Shown: positions 38,811 through 61,099, numbered from the stretch's first letter. The stretch: DNA of 64,000 nt from Halichondria panicea (GCF_963675165.1 NC_087378.1:8447725-8511724); one strand, 5' to 3'. Notes: generated from the letters alone by a model not told the origin. Translations and numbers: made by a program.

Positions 38811-40525
38811 ACGGATTGGGGGGGGAGGGGTACCACAACTTGGGGTTAGGGTTTGAGAGAGACTAAGCATTCCAAATGCAATAGTGCAAATGTACGAGGG
38901 CAAACAATTGGCTGCTGGGTTGCTGATGGTCTCAGTAGCAACAATGCTGACTTCATACATGGATGGTGATGTTCGGACTTGTGTGCTAGAGCCAGTCAGA
39001 GAGACATCTTGCGGGGAGGGGGCAGGCCACCCACTACCCACACACTGCACACTACCATCACCATTAGCCAGCTCACTATATGTCAGATCGAGGACAGCAA
39101 CTGCATATAGTACATGGTGGTGGTGACATGGTGACAGTTTACATGGTGGCAGTTTACATGGTAACAGTTTGCATGGTAACAGTTTACATGGTGACAGTTT
39201 ACATGGTAACAGTTTACATGGTAACAGTTTACATGGTGGCAGTTTACATGGTAACAGTTTACATGGTAACAGTTATATTGTAAGGTGACTTACAGTTCAC
39301 AAAGAGCATGTAGTTCTCAGTTACAGTTCCTGCTATATTGGAGATGGACACTTGATAGGCTCCTCTATCCTCCGCCATCACATCAGCAATGGTGAGCGAT
39401 CCAGCAGAGTTTATACTGTATCTACCATCCAGGGTGATAGGGTTGGAGTCTTTGAGCCAGCTTATGGTAGGGATGGGCAGACCAGGCTCAGACAAACGCA
39501 GTGTCAGTGTAGCAGATGCCTCTAGGTCGACAGTAGTAGTCTTGACAAGAGTAGAATCAATGGTAGGCAGGCCTGCACACACACACACACAGAGTTAGTA
39601 ATAGCACACATCAATTAAAGACAAACCGGCCTGGGACCGAGGCTAATAGGATCCTAGACACAATATAGAATCTTTCCCACAAGTCCATCTCATGAATATC
39701 ATACTGACAGAGCTATATTATAATATATACACATGCCATGTTAATCAGGTGTGTCAGGAATGGCTACCCTCTATCCTAATGGAAGGAGATTGTTGGGTCT
39801 GCCTGACCTTGTATGGGGAGCAAGCTGGGAAAATGTAACATTAGACTCTGTGGCCAACCACACACACGCACTGTGAGTTGATAACCACTAAGCACAAACA
39901 AGCGGGCACTTTCAACATACAATGTACACAATGACTATAATTGTTATGTACACTGGACAAACAGTGTGGGCAGGCAGTTCTGAGAAAAGATTTTATTAGT
40001 TATGGCAGCAATAGGATGTCTAATATGTAGCACACAACCATCAAAGCCCGTGCACAACTCACTGGCTAGCTGTACTTGGAAGCCGCACTCCACTAGGTCA
40101 CTGCCCACATCTACCTGGACCTGACAACGATAGTTGGGTACAATGTCAGCGCCCACATTTTGGAAACAGAGTCTGCGTTCGCTGATGATACAGTCGCATT
40201 CGTCTGGCTCTTGGCCAGCATTGATTGCAGAGAAGGCACCGTCCAATTCTATACCCCAACGAGCACTCCTGAAACCAAGGGTACAGTTGACACAACCCCC
40301 CCCTCCTAGAGCAAACACTGCATTACTGGGGGGAGCCTCTCTCAGCACTGCAGTGTGTGGAGTGTGGAGTGTGGAGTGTGGAGTGTGTTTGGTAAATATT
40401 ATATGAAGCTAAAGTAATGGTGACTTTGATGACTTACATGAACAATTACGAGTGGCAATTTGAGCGCTAGTTCCCGACAATAGGGCTAATAGTAGTAGGA
40501 GGCAGTTATATCCAGTGGAACCCAT
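34704..40525 (-). CDS. type I membrane receptor with Ig and FN3 domains
   Basis: Multi-exon gene, start at 40525 ([21 protein letters not shown], a signal peptide). In order: a Cys-rich module (about 40340-39990; [57 protein letters not shown]); an Ig domain (39572-39289; [32 protein letters not shown]); an Ig-like Cys module (39100-38812); at least three FN3 modules (37825-37670 with 36920-36835; 36670-36320; 36255-35910); a membrane helix (about 35840-35740; [20 protein letters not shown]); and a short cytosolic tail in two exons ending METDTGTHV. The FN3 motifs ([42 protein letters not shown]) are clear. The whole is like adhesion or signalling receptors, but the Cys-rich module is not one I recognise. 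Its introns hold four large tandem arrays. Confidence 0.8.
35005..35722. repeat. 700-bp compound (CA)n/GTGGGTACCGGGTA satellite
   Basis: About 20 blocks of (CA)n separated by GTGGGTACCGGGTA or GTGGGTACTGGGTA, some with GTGGGTACAGGCA inserts. It occupies the receptor intron between the membrane-helix exon and the cytosolic-tail exons. All six frames are open through most of it, which creates spurious long frames. Confidence 0.95.
36930..37660 (-). repeat. 50-bp minisatellite, about 15 copies, ending in a splice acceptor
   Basis: The unit in plus orientation is TAGGGAACACACAGTAATGG then TAGTCACTATACACTGTGTG plus a variable 10 bp (ACTGGCTGTA, GCTGGCTGTA, ACAGGCTGTA). On the transcribed strand each unit ends GTTCCCTATACAG, and the last copy is the real acceptor of the exon [14 protein letters not shown]. 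Fourteen decoy copies of the acceptor precede it. Confidence 0.92.
37843..38482. repeat. minisatellite, 30-50-bp mixed units
   Basis: About 640 bp built from two modules, CTAGCCCCTAGAGGAGGTTC and GTGTAGCCCCTAGAGCAGGT with GTTAGGTA, in variable order. It fills the receptor intron upstream of the 37825-37670 FN3 exon. Confidence 0.92.
39127..39273. repeat. 15-bp tandem repeat, about 10 copies
   Basis: AGTTTACATGGTAAC and AGTTTACATGGTGGC variants in tandem in the receptor intron between the Ig exon and the following Cys-module exon. Confidence 0.92.
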
Positions 40526-40898
40526 CTCTTGACTCTATGTTATGTAGCTAGCTATAGAAGCTTGTGTATGATCTGAGCGATGAGGTCAATAGCGGCCGTG
40601 GCTTGGGGTCTCAGTACAGTATTCACAGCTAGGCCCAGACAGTCTCCCTCAATACACACACAATAGATTCTTCTGTTGGCTCTAAACGTAGTAACTAGCT
40701 AGCTATCTTTGTGCAGCAAACCGACTTTCCACCTTTATTATATTAGGCTATGAATATCATTAACGGTCACCACTAGCACACATGACATTCCAATCCAATC
40801 CAGTCACCAAACACGCCCATTGCAGTTCACACATGAGACAATAAAGACAATAAAGGTAATAAAAGAGAGGGTACAGTAGAGTACATGATGTTAGTTCA
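40526..40898. other. receptor-LIN54 spacer
   Basis: 373 bp between the receptor start and the LIN54 stop, both genes on the minus strand. It must contain the receptor promoter and LIN54 3' end. No repeat or motif stands out. Confidence 0.4.
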
Positions 40899-42870
40899 CT
40901 AGCATACTTGCATTGTTCTGACGTCATCTTCATTGGCTGTGGAAGAGAGATTATAATAATAATTATTATTGAACTCAGATTCTGTGTTGTACAAGAATAA
41001 GGGTACTCTCCCTAAGAGCTGTACAAGAATAAGGGTACTCTCCCTAAGAGCACACACTGTTGTACAAGAATAAGGGTACTCTCCCTAAGAGCTGTACAAG
41101 AATAAGGGTACTCTCCCTAAGAGCACACACTGTTGTACAAGAATAAGGGAAAGAGCACACGCACAAGAATAAGGGTACTCTCCCTAAGAGCACACACTAG
41201 CAATAAGGGTACTCTCCCTAAGAGCACACACTAGCAATAAGGGTACTCTCCCTAGCAATAAGGGTACTCTCCCTAAGAGCACACACTAGCAAACATGTGT
41301 AATACATTAGGGGAATAATTTCAGTGGCATAATAAAAGTAGAGGGGCTCACCAGACTGTGATGAATGGATGATCTGAGACAAACACCTCCCAAACTCTAT
41401 CAGGACATCTCTCTCGGCCTCTACCAAGCTCTCACCACTCTACACAGAGGGGGTACAATCATGACCTCTGACCTCTCTATATCATACACTCACAGCCACA
41501 GCATGACTAGCCTCCTCCAACAGACACAGTGTGGTTGCCTTGGTAACCTCCTCATTAACAAACGAGAATGGTAGCCTGTACATACCACAACAGGGGTCAA
41601 AGGTAAGTCAGTACACACTACAACGGGTGGACTGACCTTTGTCCATCCAGAGAGAATGGCTTGACAGAGCTCAGCTCTAACTGATCCAGGAACAGACTAT
41701 TAGCTGCTGCCTGTTGTGTGCGCATGTCTAATGTATATATAAGGAAAGAATGTTGATAATGACGTGGTGTAGATACCTGCAGCATCTGCCAAGTGCATGA
41801 GAGTCTTGTCTGTACATTCTGGCAAGTTCTTACAGCCCACACAGCGACAGTTTGCAGAGCATGGGATCTTAGCCTCATAACACTCACAATAGTTCTTGAG
41901 ACACCACGAACGCTTGCAGTTACAACCTGTGCATGCCACATGGTGGGAAGTGTAACACTAGATCAGGAAGCTAAGTCACTACCTTTGATGTGTCTTCTCT
42001 CATCACCCTAATAATGAGTGGGGATATTATCACACATACACACAAACCACGGAGCTTACAGTTCTATTCTGGCCCACTTTAGGTTTGAAGGCGTTTGGAT
42101 TTCTGTCTAGACACACCTGCACAAGAGAGGAAGGTTAGCTCATCCGGTACACTTGATTCCAGGAAAAGCTTAGACTCTAACCAACCACACCCCACACACC
42201 CCTCACACCCCACACACCCCTCACACCTCAAACACACACACACTCTATCAACCACACCTTGATAGCTTTGGCACGATCATCACCGAAGCCTATGTTATTC
42301 TTGCAGTTGAGACAATTACAAGAATCACGACAAAATTCTCCATTAGCAAAGCAATCACAATACCTGTGTACACGGTTAACAGGTGGGACAATGTAACATG
42401 ACTTACAATTTTAAACACTGTGAGTTCTTGCAGTTACAAGGCTTCCTGGGTTTGTTAGTTGTGATGGTTGTTCTGTGTGTGGGTGGTGTGGGCGTGTGGG
42501 GGTGTGAGGCTTGTGGTGGGATTGTCAGAGGAGCCACCACCTTGTGCGAGGTCTGCATAAAGTGTCAGGTAATTGTCAGGGTTCAGAGTTCACTACCTAC
42601 TCACCATGAGAGTGGGTGCTTTAGAGTGTCTTATCACTTTAGGTATCAGAGTAGGCTGTTGATGAGCGACCTTTGACCTCTCCACAGACTGTACAGAAAT
42701 AGTTATATATGTATAGGAGGGCATATAGAGGACAGTGACTGACTTGAGCTGCTCTCTGTTGTTGCTGTACTTGAATAGACTTCATGCTAGCTAGGATCAT
42801 CTGAGGAGTTAGTCTCGGGAGTTGACTTGCTAGTTGAACAAACTCTGCACACATTACACACATTACACAC

Positions 42871-42905
<35 letters not shown>

Positions 42906-43284
42906 TTGGTGGAGTGGGTGGGACGTACGGGCAGGGATGGACTTTGACCCTTGGGTAAGAGGTTTGGCCACGACCATACGAGGGTGGTGCTGAGTCAGCA
43001 AGACTTGAGGAGATTGCTGAGTCAGCGGTATCTGAGGTGATCTATTGATCTCAGCACCCACAGTCACCATCTGAACACGAGCACACACTCACAAGTAGAA
43101 CACCTCACACCTCACACACAGCGTACATACATACCTGTCCTATTGGAGGTGTGTCAGTGTGTCTCATAGCATCAGAGGAAGGTGGGGGCACGGACCAGAT
43201 GGGAGAGGAGCGCACTGTACTGCCAGTCCCTACAGCACTAGTATACACTGTACTGCCACTCGAGGACTCTGACACACCACTCAT
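40899..43284 (-). CDS. LIN54: LIN54 DNA-binding subunit of MuvB/DREAM
   Basis: Tesmin/CXC-domain protein that binds the CHR element of cell-cycle promoters as part of the MuvB core. Exon 1 (from 43284) reads [20 protein letters not shown]. Downstream exons give a Gln/Pro-rich linker ([18 protein letters not shown]), then the two CXC repeats: [20 protein letters not shown] with [19 protein letters not shown], the RNPNAFKPK linker, and [20 protein letters not shown] with [16 protein letters not shown]. The conserved TLMHLADAA follows. The C-terminal helix [20 protein letters not shown] corresponds to human MILEEFGRCLMSVI. The last exon (about 40940-40899) ends [11 protein letters not shown]. 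Both tyrosine-containing DNA-contact loops (LYCDC, NYCEC) are kept. The 400-bp last intron carries an array of ACAAGAATAAGGGTACTCTC. Head to head with CHMP3. Confidence 0.94.
40992..41292. repeat. minisatellite in the last LIN54 intron
   Basis: About eight copies of GTACAAGAATAAGGGTACTC plus TCCCTAAGAG, some with ACACACTGTT or ACACACTAGC inserts. Confidence 0.88.
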
Positions 43285-43641
43285 AGTCAACCTGTGTAGT
43301 ATATTACTGTAACATTTGCCACCCCCCACCCCCCCCTCCACACACACACACAGCACACTCACCTATAGAGCTTACACAGGTGGCCAGTAGTTAGGGCCGG
43401 CCAGGGCTAGGAGGGAGACCAGAGTTGGGGCCGGGGGGGGGGAGACGTGTACTAGTATACTGTTGATGCACTTGTTCTAGAAAATGGTAGTGAAGAAGAG
43501 GTGTGGCCTGCAACACCAACAGGGGCGTGAGTAGGTGCGCATTATTTACAACTCTCAGTACATGTAAACAAAAGGTAATCATCAGCACAGCACAGCACAG
43601 TGGCAGTGAACAACTATAGAGACAAGATCGTGTATTGTGGA
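43285..43641. promoter_or_regulatory. LIN54/CHMP3 divergent promoter interval
   Basis: 357 bp between the divergent LIN54 and CHMP3 starts. A G-tract near 43430 and a repeated CACAG run at 43585-43600 are visible. Part is probably 5' UTR. No specific factor site is claimed. Confidence 0.4.
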
Positions 43642-44489
43642 GATGCCTTTGTTTGCAAAGAAGCCTGATCCAAAGGAACAGGTATGTAACTAGTGTGTCA
43701 CGTGATCTGACCACCCCCTGTGTAGGTAAGGGAGTGGCGTTCAAAGCTGCGGAAGGAACAGCGTGGACTAGACCGACAGATACGAAGTAAGCGTGGGAGT
43801 ATTGATTATATACTGGTGCTGGTACTAACCATGTCTTTCAGGTATCCAGACTGAGGAGGGTAAGGTCAAGAAGTCCATTAAGGATGCAGCTAAGAAGGGC
43901 CACACTGATGTAGCCAAGATACTCGCTAAAGAGCTTATCCAATCTCGCAAGGCAGTCAGTAAAATATACGCATCTAAAGCTCAGATGAACTCAGTTGTGA
44001 TGAGCATGCAGCAACAGCTCTGTGAGTGTGTGTACATAGCCTCGTGTTAGACACCACCATCTTGTTCTCTCCTCCAGCTATGCTAAGAATGTCTGGATCC
44101 ATTCAGAAGAGCACAGAGGTAATGGCTGCCATGAGGAATCTCATCAAGCTACCTGAGATCCAGGCCACCATGATGGAACTAAGTAGAGAGATGAGCAAAG
44201 CAGGTCTCATGGAAGAGATGATGGAGGACACTTTTGAAGGGCTTGAAGACGATGATCTCGAGGAAGAGGCTGACAAAGAGGTGGATAAGATCCTCTGGGA
44301 AGTCACCAATGGTGTGTGTGTGTGTGTGTGTGGTCTTTCCCTGTGTGTGTGTGATGCTTGTGTTATGTGTACAGGTCAACTTGGAGTCCTTGGTCCAGTG
44401 AGCAGTAAGGCACCTGACCAACCAGAGGTAAGCCATGCACACAGCCTACACTACCTCCCCCCTCCCAACACACACACTACCTCCCCCCT

Positions 44490-44536
<47 letters not shown>

Positions 44537-44824
44537 CCTCCCACACACTGCACCCCCAACACACACACACACTACCTCCCCCCTCCCACACACTGCCCCC
44601 CCCCCAACACACACACTACCTCCCCCCTCCCACACACTGCATCCCCAACACACACACACACACACTACTCCCCCCCTCCCACACACTACCCCCCCCCCCC
44701 CACACACACACACACACACTACCTCCCCCCTTGCACATGCACACAGGCTGTTCCAGAGGCAGCCATGGACTCGGATGAGGAAGGGGAAGATCTCCAGGAG
44801 AGACTGTCAGCACTAAGATCTTAA
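43642..44824 (+). CDS. CHMP3: CHMP3 (VPS24) ESCRT-III subunit
   Basis: ESCRT-III protein that co-polymerises with CHMP2/CHMP4 for membrane scission. Starts MPLFAKKPDPKEQ (43642). Following exons give VREWRSKLRKEQRGLDRQIR, SIKDAAKKGHTDVAKILAKE, SRKAVSKIYASKAQMNSVVM, MLRMSGSIQKSTEVMAAMRN, PEIQATMMELSREMSKAGLM, MEDTFEGLEDDDLEEEADKE and VDKILWEVTNG, collinear with human CHMP3. The last exon gives the acidic stretch SDEEGEDLQERLSALRS; LQERLSAL is the C-terminal MIT-interacting motif for VPS4 and AMSH. The intron before it is a long C/CA-rich repeat (44455-44745). An AATAAA near 44950 is a likely polyadenylation signal. Converges with RAB24. Confidence 0.96.
44455..44746. repeat. (CA)n with CTACCTCCCCCCTCCCACAC repeat
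   Basis: Irregular alternation of CA runs and CTACCTCCCCCCTCCCACAC blocks filling the last CHMP3 intron up to TGCACACAG. Confidence 0.92.
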
Positions 44825-45083
44825 TAACTATCAACATTTTTAATGTAGTACATGTTATTCCTGTCCCTGTAATTATATATAATTATTGTGTGTTTGTGTC
44901 ATTAACTGCACATGAGATTTTATATAACTTGTGTGATTGCACGTGTCAAAATAAAGACATCCATATATAAGTACAAACATACGACGTGTACAATGCATGA
45001 AGGGACAATACTTGTGAACAGTTAGAGAAACTAATTAATAAAGTCTTTAAAAAGTGCTGGCTGAGAGACATGATCGTGTGGGG

Positions 45084-46612
<1,529 letters not shown>

Positions 46613-46786
46613 AGTATCTGTACATGCAGTGCAGTGAGTAGGTAAGGAGTGGGTCTAGCTGTCTCCAATACAACGAGCTCACCTTAGTAAAACTGAGATA
46701 TTAAACTTTGACCCCAGAACAAGTCCAGAGATGGGCGTATCATATCCCTCAATGGCCACGCCCATCTTCATGCAATCATAGGGAAG
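46613..46786. promoter_or_regulatory. shared RAB24/LETM1 promoter interval
   Basis: 174 bp between the start codons of the divergent RAB24 and LETM1 genes. A bidirectional promoter is inferred from spacing. Confidence 0.45.
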
Positions 46787-51198
<4,412 letters not shown>

Positions 51199-51314
51199 CT
51201 GTAGTCTGTTTTATTGACAATACTAATGATCTTGGTATATACAAGTATTTAAATTTATTACATTTACATTTGATATAAAAAAACCTGATTGGCATGACTA
51301 AATAATAAGTTGTC

Positions 51315-53414
51315 CTAAGTATCTTCATATTGACCGATGTTCATGTGTTGTGCTTTCTGTACCTGTGAGTGGGGCTGGCATCCATTAGTCTTGCGTATAT
51401 GAGCAAAGTATGCTGTAGTGTTTGAGGCTGTGGATTTCTTGTACCCCGGCATGAGATAAGTTACTTCATGTACTGCCCCCTCAGTCACATGCTCAAGTCT
51501 ATGAATGGACTTGACGTATTCCTTATAGCCAGTATAGGTAGAGAGATGGTGTGTTAGGTTGCCATCAGTGATCTCCTCCAACGGTGTCCTGAAACCACAA
51601 GACGGAAAATAACGAATCCAATCCAACTTAACAGAGGCAGTGTGCATTGTTCCCGGGAAGAACTGCTCAAGATAATAGTGAACATCACGTTGATGGGCCA
51701 CTCGAGGAACAAAGAAATCATCTGTATCAATGAGCATGGCAAAGTCATACACACCTCTATATCGGAGGAGGCAGTCTTGGTAATATAGCGGCTGTGAGTA
51801 GTAATAGACCTCAGAGCTGTTTAGATGAGTGCTCCTTATGTCCACAATCAGTCGTTGATCTGCCAGTAGCTTCTGTAGATCAGGATTGCCCATTCCTCCA
51901 TTGTCTATGAATGATTGTTGAGCATACAAGTGAATATAGTCAACACCAATGGTTGTCTGATAACGCAGCCAATGAGAGAGCCAGGGAGGACTACCATACA
52001 CTGTAGTACACACCACCACTGAGAAGGGCTTGACGGGTTCAACACTAGAGGTCAATATCACAGGACGTTCACTATACACCTGTAGCAATCCAGGCACCTT
52101 GTAGCGTCGATACAACACAAATGCTTTACTCCCGTTAATAGCAGGCAAGTCATAACATGTCACCACTGCCTCACTGTGGCTCAAGTTGGGCACATTGGCA
52201 TGAATCCAATTACGATACACCAACAATGGCTTGACTCTGAACGCTACTGCTCGAATATTGTCAATCCCACAACCGATTATTCTATTGTAACGTATTTTCT
52301 TAGTGTCTCTGACTTGCACTAGGATAATAGTTGCGTTGGAGTGGCTGTAACGTTGTCTAGTGTCAATGAAGGCCACTAGAGGCAGTACATCATGTTTACT
52401 GGCAAACTGGGCAATCGTGTCATCCACTATTACAGTGTTCCTCATTCTGATGGCTTGCACTGTAGTGTTCAACACTGAAGGATTGTAAGCTGCAGCCATG
52501 TGCATAGTTTTGTTCCTCGTGGGGTTACTAGCCAGTCTAGCTGCAGCCATGTGCATTGTTCTGTTCCTCGTAGGGTTACTAGCCAGTTTCCTCTGAGATG
52601 ACATATGTCGTGGAGGTTGCTTTATAGCCTGGGAGAGGGAGTCAGGTGGGTGAGAGTGGGGTATTTTAGGTACGGATATGACAAAGTCTGTAGTGTTGTC
52701 AAGTGATTCAAGTGATTTAGGTGTTGACTGCCAGCCAGGATCCCTCCTACCTACACTGACTGCCAAGGAATGGCGATTGTCCTCCCTGCCCATAACTGGG
52801 CTTGTAATAGGTACTTGAATACTTACAACAGATGCCTTCTGATCAATATTCGATAAGTTTGAAATCCTCACTACTTTGGTAGTTGTAATGGACGCTAGTT
52901 TGGGTGTTGTAGTTATAACAGTTGCAGGAGAGTGAGTGATGAGAGGTGATGTTTGCAGAGTGAGTGAGAGCAGGACCATTATTCCAGAGACAGCTACACA
53001 GCTGAGAACCAGGCAGCACAAAGTGTCACTCCTGTGTAGAGAATGGATCCATTAGTGTAATAGCAATTCCTGAAGTCTCTTTTCATGAGAACAAAGACAC
53101 AACACAACACTGCTACTAGGTCAGTGTACAACACAACACAACACTGCTAGTCTAGTACTAGGTCAGTGTATGGGACATTCACACAATAGCACTATATTGT
53201 TTTATATATATACTAGTCTATTCCTCATTGTTTACAAACAATCACGGTGGTCTAGCTCAATTAGTAATGGGTGTACAATCAACCACAAAGCTCTCACTGC
53301 CATCACAGCATGCCTTCATCCCAGTGCAGTGCAGTGGGGCTGGCTACTAGTTCATGATGAATGCATTCATGCGTGTAAAACTAGCAATATAACTACTCAC
53401 CTCAGAGATCTCAT
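51315..53414 (-). CDS. GT92 (DUF23) family glycosyltransferase
   Basis: Type II Golgi-type membrane protein. A tiny first exon (start 53414) encodes MRSLR; exon 2 (to 51315) continues SDTLCCLVLSCVAVSGIMVL, the signal anchor. A Ser/Thr/Pro-rich stem follows, with an internal duplication (ASNPTRNRTMHMAAA / ASNPTRNKTMHMAAA). The catalytic domain begins VKPFSVVVCTTVYGSPPWLS and has YQTTIGVDYIHLYAQQS, YYSQPLYYQDCLLRYRGVYD and FAMLIDTDDFFVPR. DTDDF (about 51713-51733) is the likely metal-binding DxD motif. GT92 enzymes include nematode GALT-1 and vertebrate/plant beta-1,4-galactosyltransferases; the acceptor here cannot be read. The end is IGQYEDT. A Harbinger-like MITE lies 33 bp upstream of the start codon. 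Confidence 0.85.
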
Positions 53415-53446
53415 TGCAGCAGCTCTGTCTCTGCAGCTCTTTACCG

Positions 53447-53727
53447 GGCCACTCCAAATGAGACTGTCGTAAATTATATATAGGGGTGTGAGCAGTATTA
53501 TCATTATTCATTACTATGAATCTCATTATAAATGTGTTGCGTCATCAACGAATTTAATTAATCACCACAAAAATGTAACCATACGCACATACGCCCACAA
53601 ACAGTAAACAAAGAACAAGTAATTTCAATATTTCATTGGATAATAATGGCCATAATGACTATTAATGCAGTAGCTAAAGCAGGAAGTGCGAGTTGGACGG
53701 GAAACTACAGTCTCATTTGGAGTGGCC
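53447..53727. mobile_element. Harbinger-like MITE, copy 2 (GT92 promoter)
   Basis: 281 bp with TIRs GGCCACTCCAAATGAGACTG and the reverse complement CAGTCTCATTTGGAGTGGCC, at least 20 bp perfect. TTA follows the right end; at the left TTA is found three bases away. It occupies the presumed 5' UTR or promoter of the GT92 gene. Confidence 0.75.
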
Positions 53728-53961
53728 TTAGGTATCCAATGTTCACACGTACACACCCACTTTATATAATGAATTTGACCGCGGCCATTTTACTGCGACA
53801 AGAATTAAAATTATAATCAAGAAAATTAATTATAAAAAATGTGGAATTACAAAATAATTATAATTATAAGGTGCAATTAATTACAAAAGCTGACAGACAT
53901 TAGATGAGCTATAAACGACTAGTGCTGAACACGTGCTATCAACATTATAGTGACACACATA

Positions 53962-57988
<4,027 letters not shown>

Positions 57989-58215
57989 TGCGCGAACACT
58001 CTTCAACCTACTCCAAACCTCACACGCACTGGTACACAGCTAGCTACACGTACTTACGTACTAGTAGATACTTGTCAGGGAAATAATATTGTTATTGTCT
58101 CAAAGAAATTTTCCAATGACGTACACATACACAGTTCAAGTTACGTTACAAGCACAACAGGAAATAGTAACAATGAATCCAATTGAGTCAACAATTATTA
58201 GCTGAACGTTTCTCC

Positions 58216-58414
58216 TTATAGAGGGTATCCTAGATCATGCTGTTTGTCCCCCAGTGCAGTGATGGCAGTTTGTTGGAGGAGGCAGAGCAGACGGTCCAAC
58301 TCATGGCTTCTAAACACCTGATTACATACGCAAGTGATAACCAGAGACACACTGAGCTACATACCTTGTACAGTTGATGTTGCTCAGAGGCCACAATGTC
58401 AGCCAGTCGAAGAC

Positions 58415-58450
<36 letters not shown>

Positions 58451-60913
58451 TGTGTGTGTGTGTGGGTGTGAGTGTGTGTGTGTGGTGGTGTGTGTGGTGT
58501 GTATTGTGCCGCCCACTCACCTTCCTGGTTTGCCCAGTAGAGTTCAACACAGTGTGCAAGAGGAAAGTCACTTGAGGGATGCATATCTCCCTTAGTAACA
58601 CCAGCTGGGAGGCACGTCGCAGGTCCACCTCCTCAGCCTAACATGTGCATACACAATATGGTTTAACTACAACCCACTATAATCATACATGTACTTGAAA
58701 ATGCAAACGTTATCAGAGAAAACATAAGTCAATCACTAACAGTGTTCACAGTGGGACTACACACTATAGGCTCTGTACACTAGCTACAGTGTACACAGTG
58801 GGACCACACTATAGGCTCTGTACACTAGCTACAGTGGTACACAGTGGGACCACGCTATAGGCTCTGTATACTAGCTACAGTGTACACAGTGGGACCACAC
58901 TATAGGCTCTGTACACTAGCTACAGTGGTACACAGTGGGACCACGCTATAGGCTCTGTACACTAGCTACAGTGCACACAGTGGGATCACACTATAGGCTC
59001 TGTACACTAGCTACAGTGGTACACAGTGGGACCACACTATAGGGTCTGTATACTAGCTACAGTGTACACAGTGGGACCACACTATAGGCTCTGTACACTA
59101 GCTACAGTGATACACAGTGGGACCACGCTATAGGCTCTGTACACTAGTCTACACAGTGGGACCACACTATAGGCTCTGTACACTAGTCTACATAGTGGGA
59201 CCACACTATAGGCTCTGTACACTAGTCTACACAGTGGGACCACACTATAGGCTCTGTACACTAGTCTACACAGTGGGACCACACTATAGGCTCTGTACAC
59301 TAGTCTACACAGTGGGACCACACTATAGGCTCTGTACACTAGTCTACACAGTGGGACCACACTATAGGCTCTGTACACTAGTCTACACAGTGGGACCACA
59401 CTATAGGCTCTGTACACTAGTCTACAGTGTACACAGTGGGACCACACTATAGGCTCTGTACACTAGTCTACACACTGCAGGTCAATTAGAGTAGCATTGC
59501 TTATTTCAAGTGAGGTAAAAAGGAATGTATTACTGGCTTACTTGTTGAGGGTCTACCATCCATCCACTATCCCCACACTGTAGGACACCATACAGACTGG
59601 CCTCCACATCCTGATATGTGTGTGTGGGTGTGGGATGTGTGTGCGTGGATGTGGGATGTATTATATGATTTTTCTTCAAAACAGAAAAGCCTGAACACAT
59701 TATTAAGCACACTATTGGATATCAACCATAGCTCACCTCAGATAAAGAGTTGAGTTGGTTGGACCAGTTCTGCTCATCACTCTGTGCACCATGCAGGCAG
59801 GTTAGTAGCTAGTGGACTGAGAGAGTGTGATTTTACCTCGTACTGCTTCAGCTTGTGTTCATAGGCCACGCTGTCAGTGAATCCTCCATGATGAGGCTCA
59901 GAGGGACACTCCTGGCACAGCACTTATCAACTCACTACAATAACTATGCTGGGTAACTCACGGGCTTGCTGTGGTGGAAATGACGGAACCATTCGTTGAA
60001 GGACGCATGGCATTCCTACAAGTAAACACAGACACAGATAGATACACAGGACTAGTATCAGGGTTTCATACAGAGGGGGTTTCATACAGAGAGAGAGGGG
60101 GGGTTTCATACAGAGAGGGGGGTTCATACAGAGAGAGAGGGGGGTTTATACAGAGAGGAGGGGGTTTCATACAGAGAGGGGGGGTTCATACAGAGAGAGG
60201 GGGGTTCATACAGAGAGGGGGGGGGGTTTCATACAGAGAGGGGGGGGGTTCATACAGAGAGAGGGGGGTTCATACAGAGAGGGGGGGGGGGTTCATACAG
60301 AGAGAGGGGGTTCATAGGGTTCATACAGAGAGGGGGGGTTTCATACAGAGAGAGGGGGGTTCATACAGAGAGAGGGGGGTTCATACAGAGAGGGGGGGGG
60401 TTTCATACAGAGAGAGGGGGTTCATAGGGTTCATACAGAGAGGGGGGGTTTCATACAGAGAGGGGGGGGGGTTTCATACAGAGAGAGGGGGGGGGTTTCA
60501 TACAGAGAGAGAGGGGGGGGTTTCATACAGAGAGGGGGGGGGGTTTCATACAGAGAGAGGGGGGCTATTAATGTGGTACATTTATAGCATGTTTTTACAA
60601 TTCACTAGACGAGTAAATTTAATGGTTGAAATACAAAACTTATACAGGGAGGGCTGACACACTCACGAGGTAGGCCTGGATGCAGCAATACTCATGAATA
60701 TCATTAACCAGGTGCGCTGGCAGAGGACTGTCTCCTGCCTATACAGTGGGGACGATTAGTACTGGGTACTAGTGTGTGTGTGTGTGTGTGTGGCCTACCT
60801 TGCTGGCCCACACTCTCCTCACAACCTCCACAGAGTCAGAGGGTAGCTTACGAAACAGTGCCTCGGCTGCTGATAGCTTCCGAGTGGCTAAAGTGGGTGT
60901 GGTCAATCAGACA

Positions 60914-60954
<41 letters not shown>

Positions 60955-61059
60955 TACCTAGGAACTGCCTCATTAGAGCATTGCCCTGATGAATAGCCTC
61001 TGACCTCTGACCCCTGTCAAATATGAGCCATCGGATGACCTCTATTTTGCTCTTGTCCA

Positions 61060-61099
<40 letters not shown>

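Noticed and set aside
59082-59452. Open frames with repeated [12 protein letters not shown] or [12 protein letters not shown] units
   Set aside because: By-product of the 39-bp VNTR (39 is a multiple of 3) in a NUP107 intron; same for 54597-54794.
60000-60657. Long frame with GVSYRERGG repeats
   Set aside because: G-rich intronic array; no homology, and it lies opposite and between NUP107 exons.
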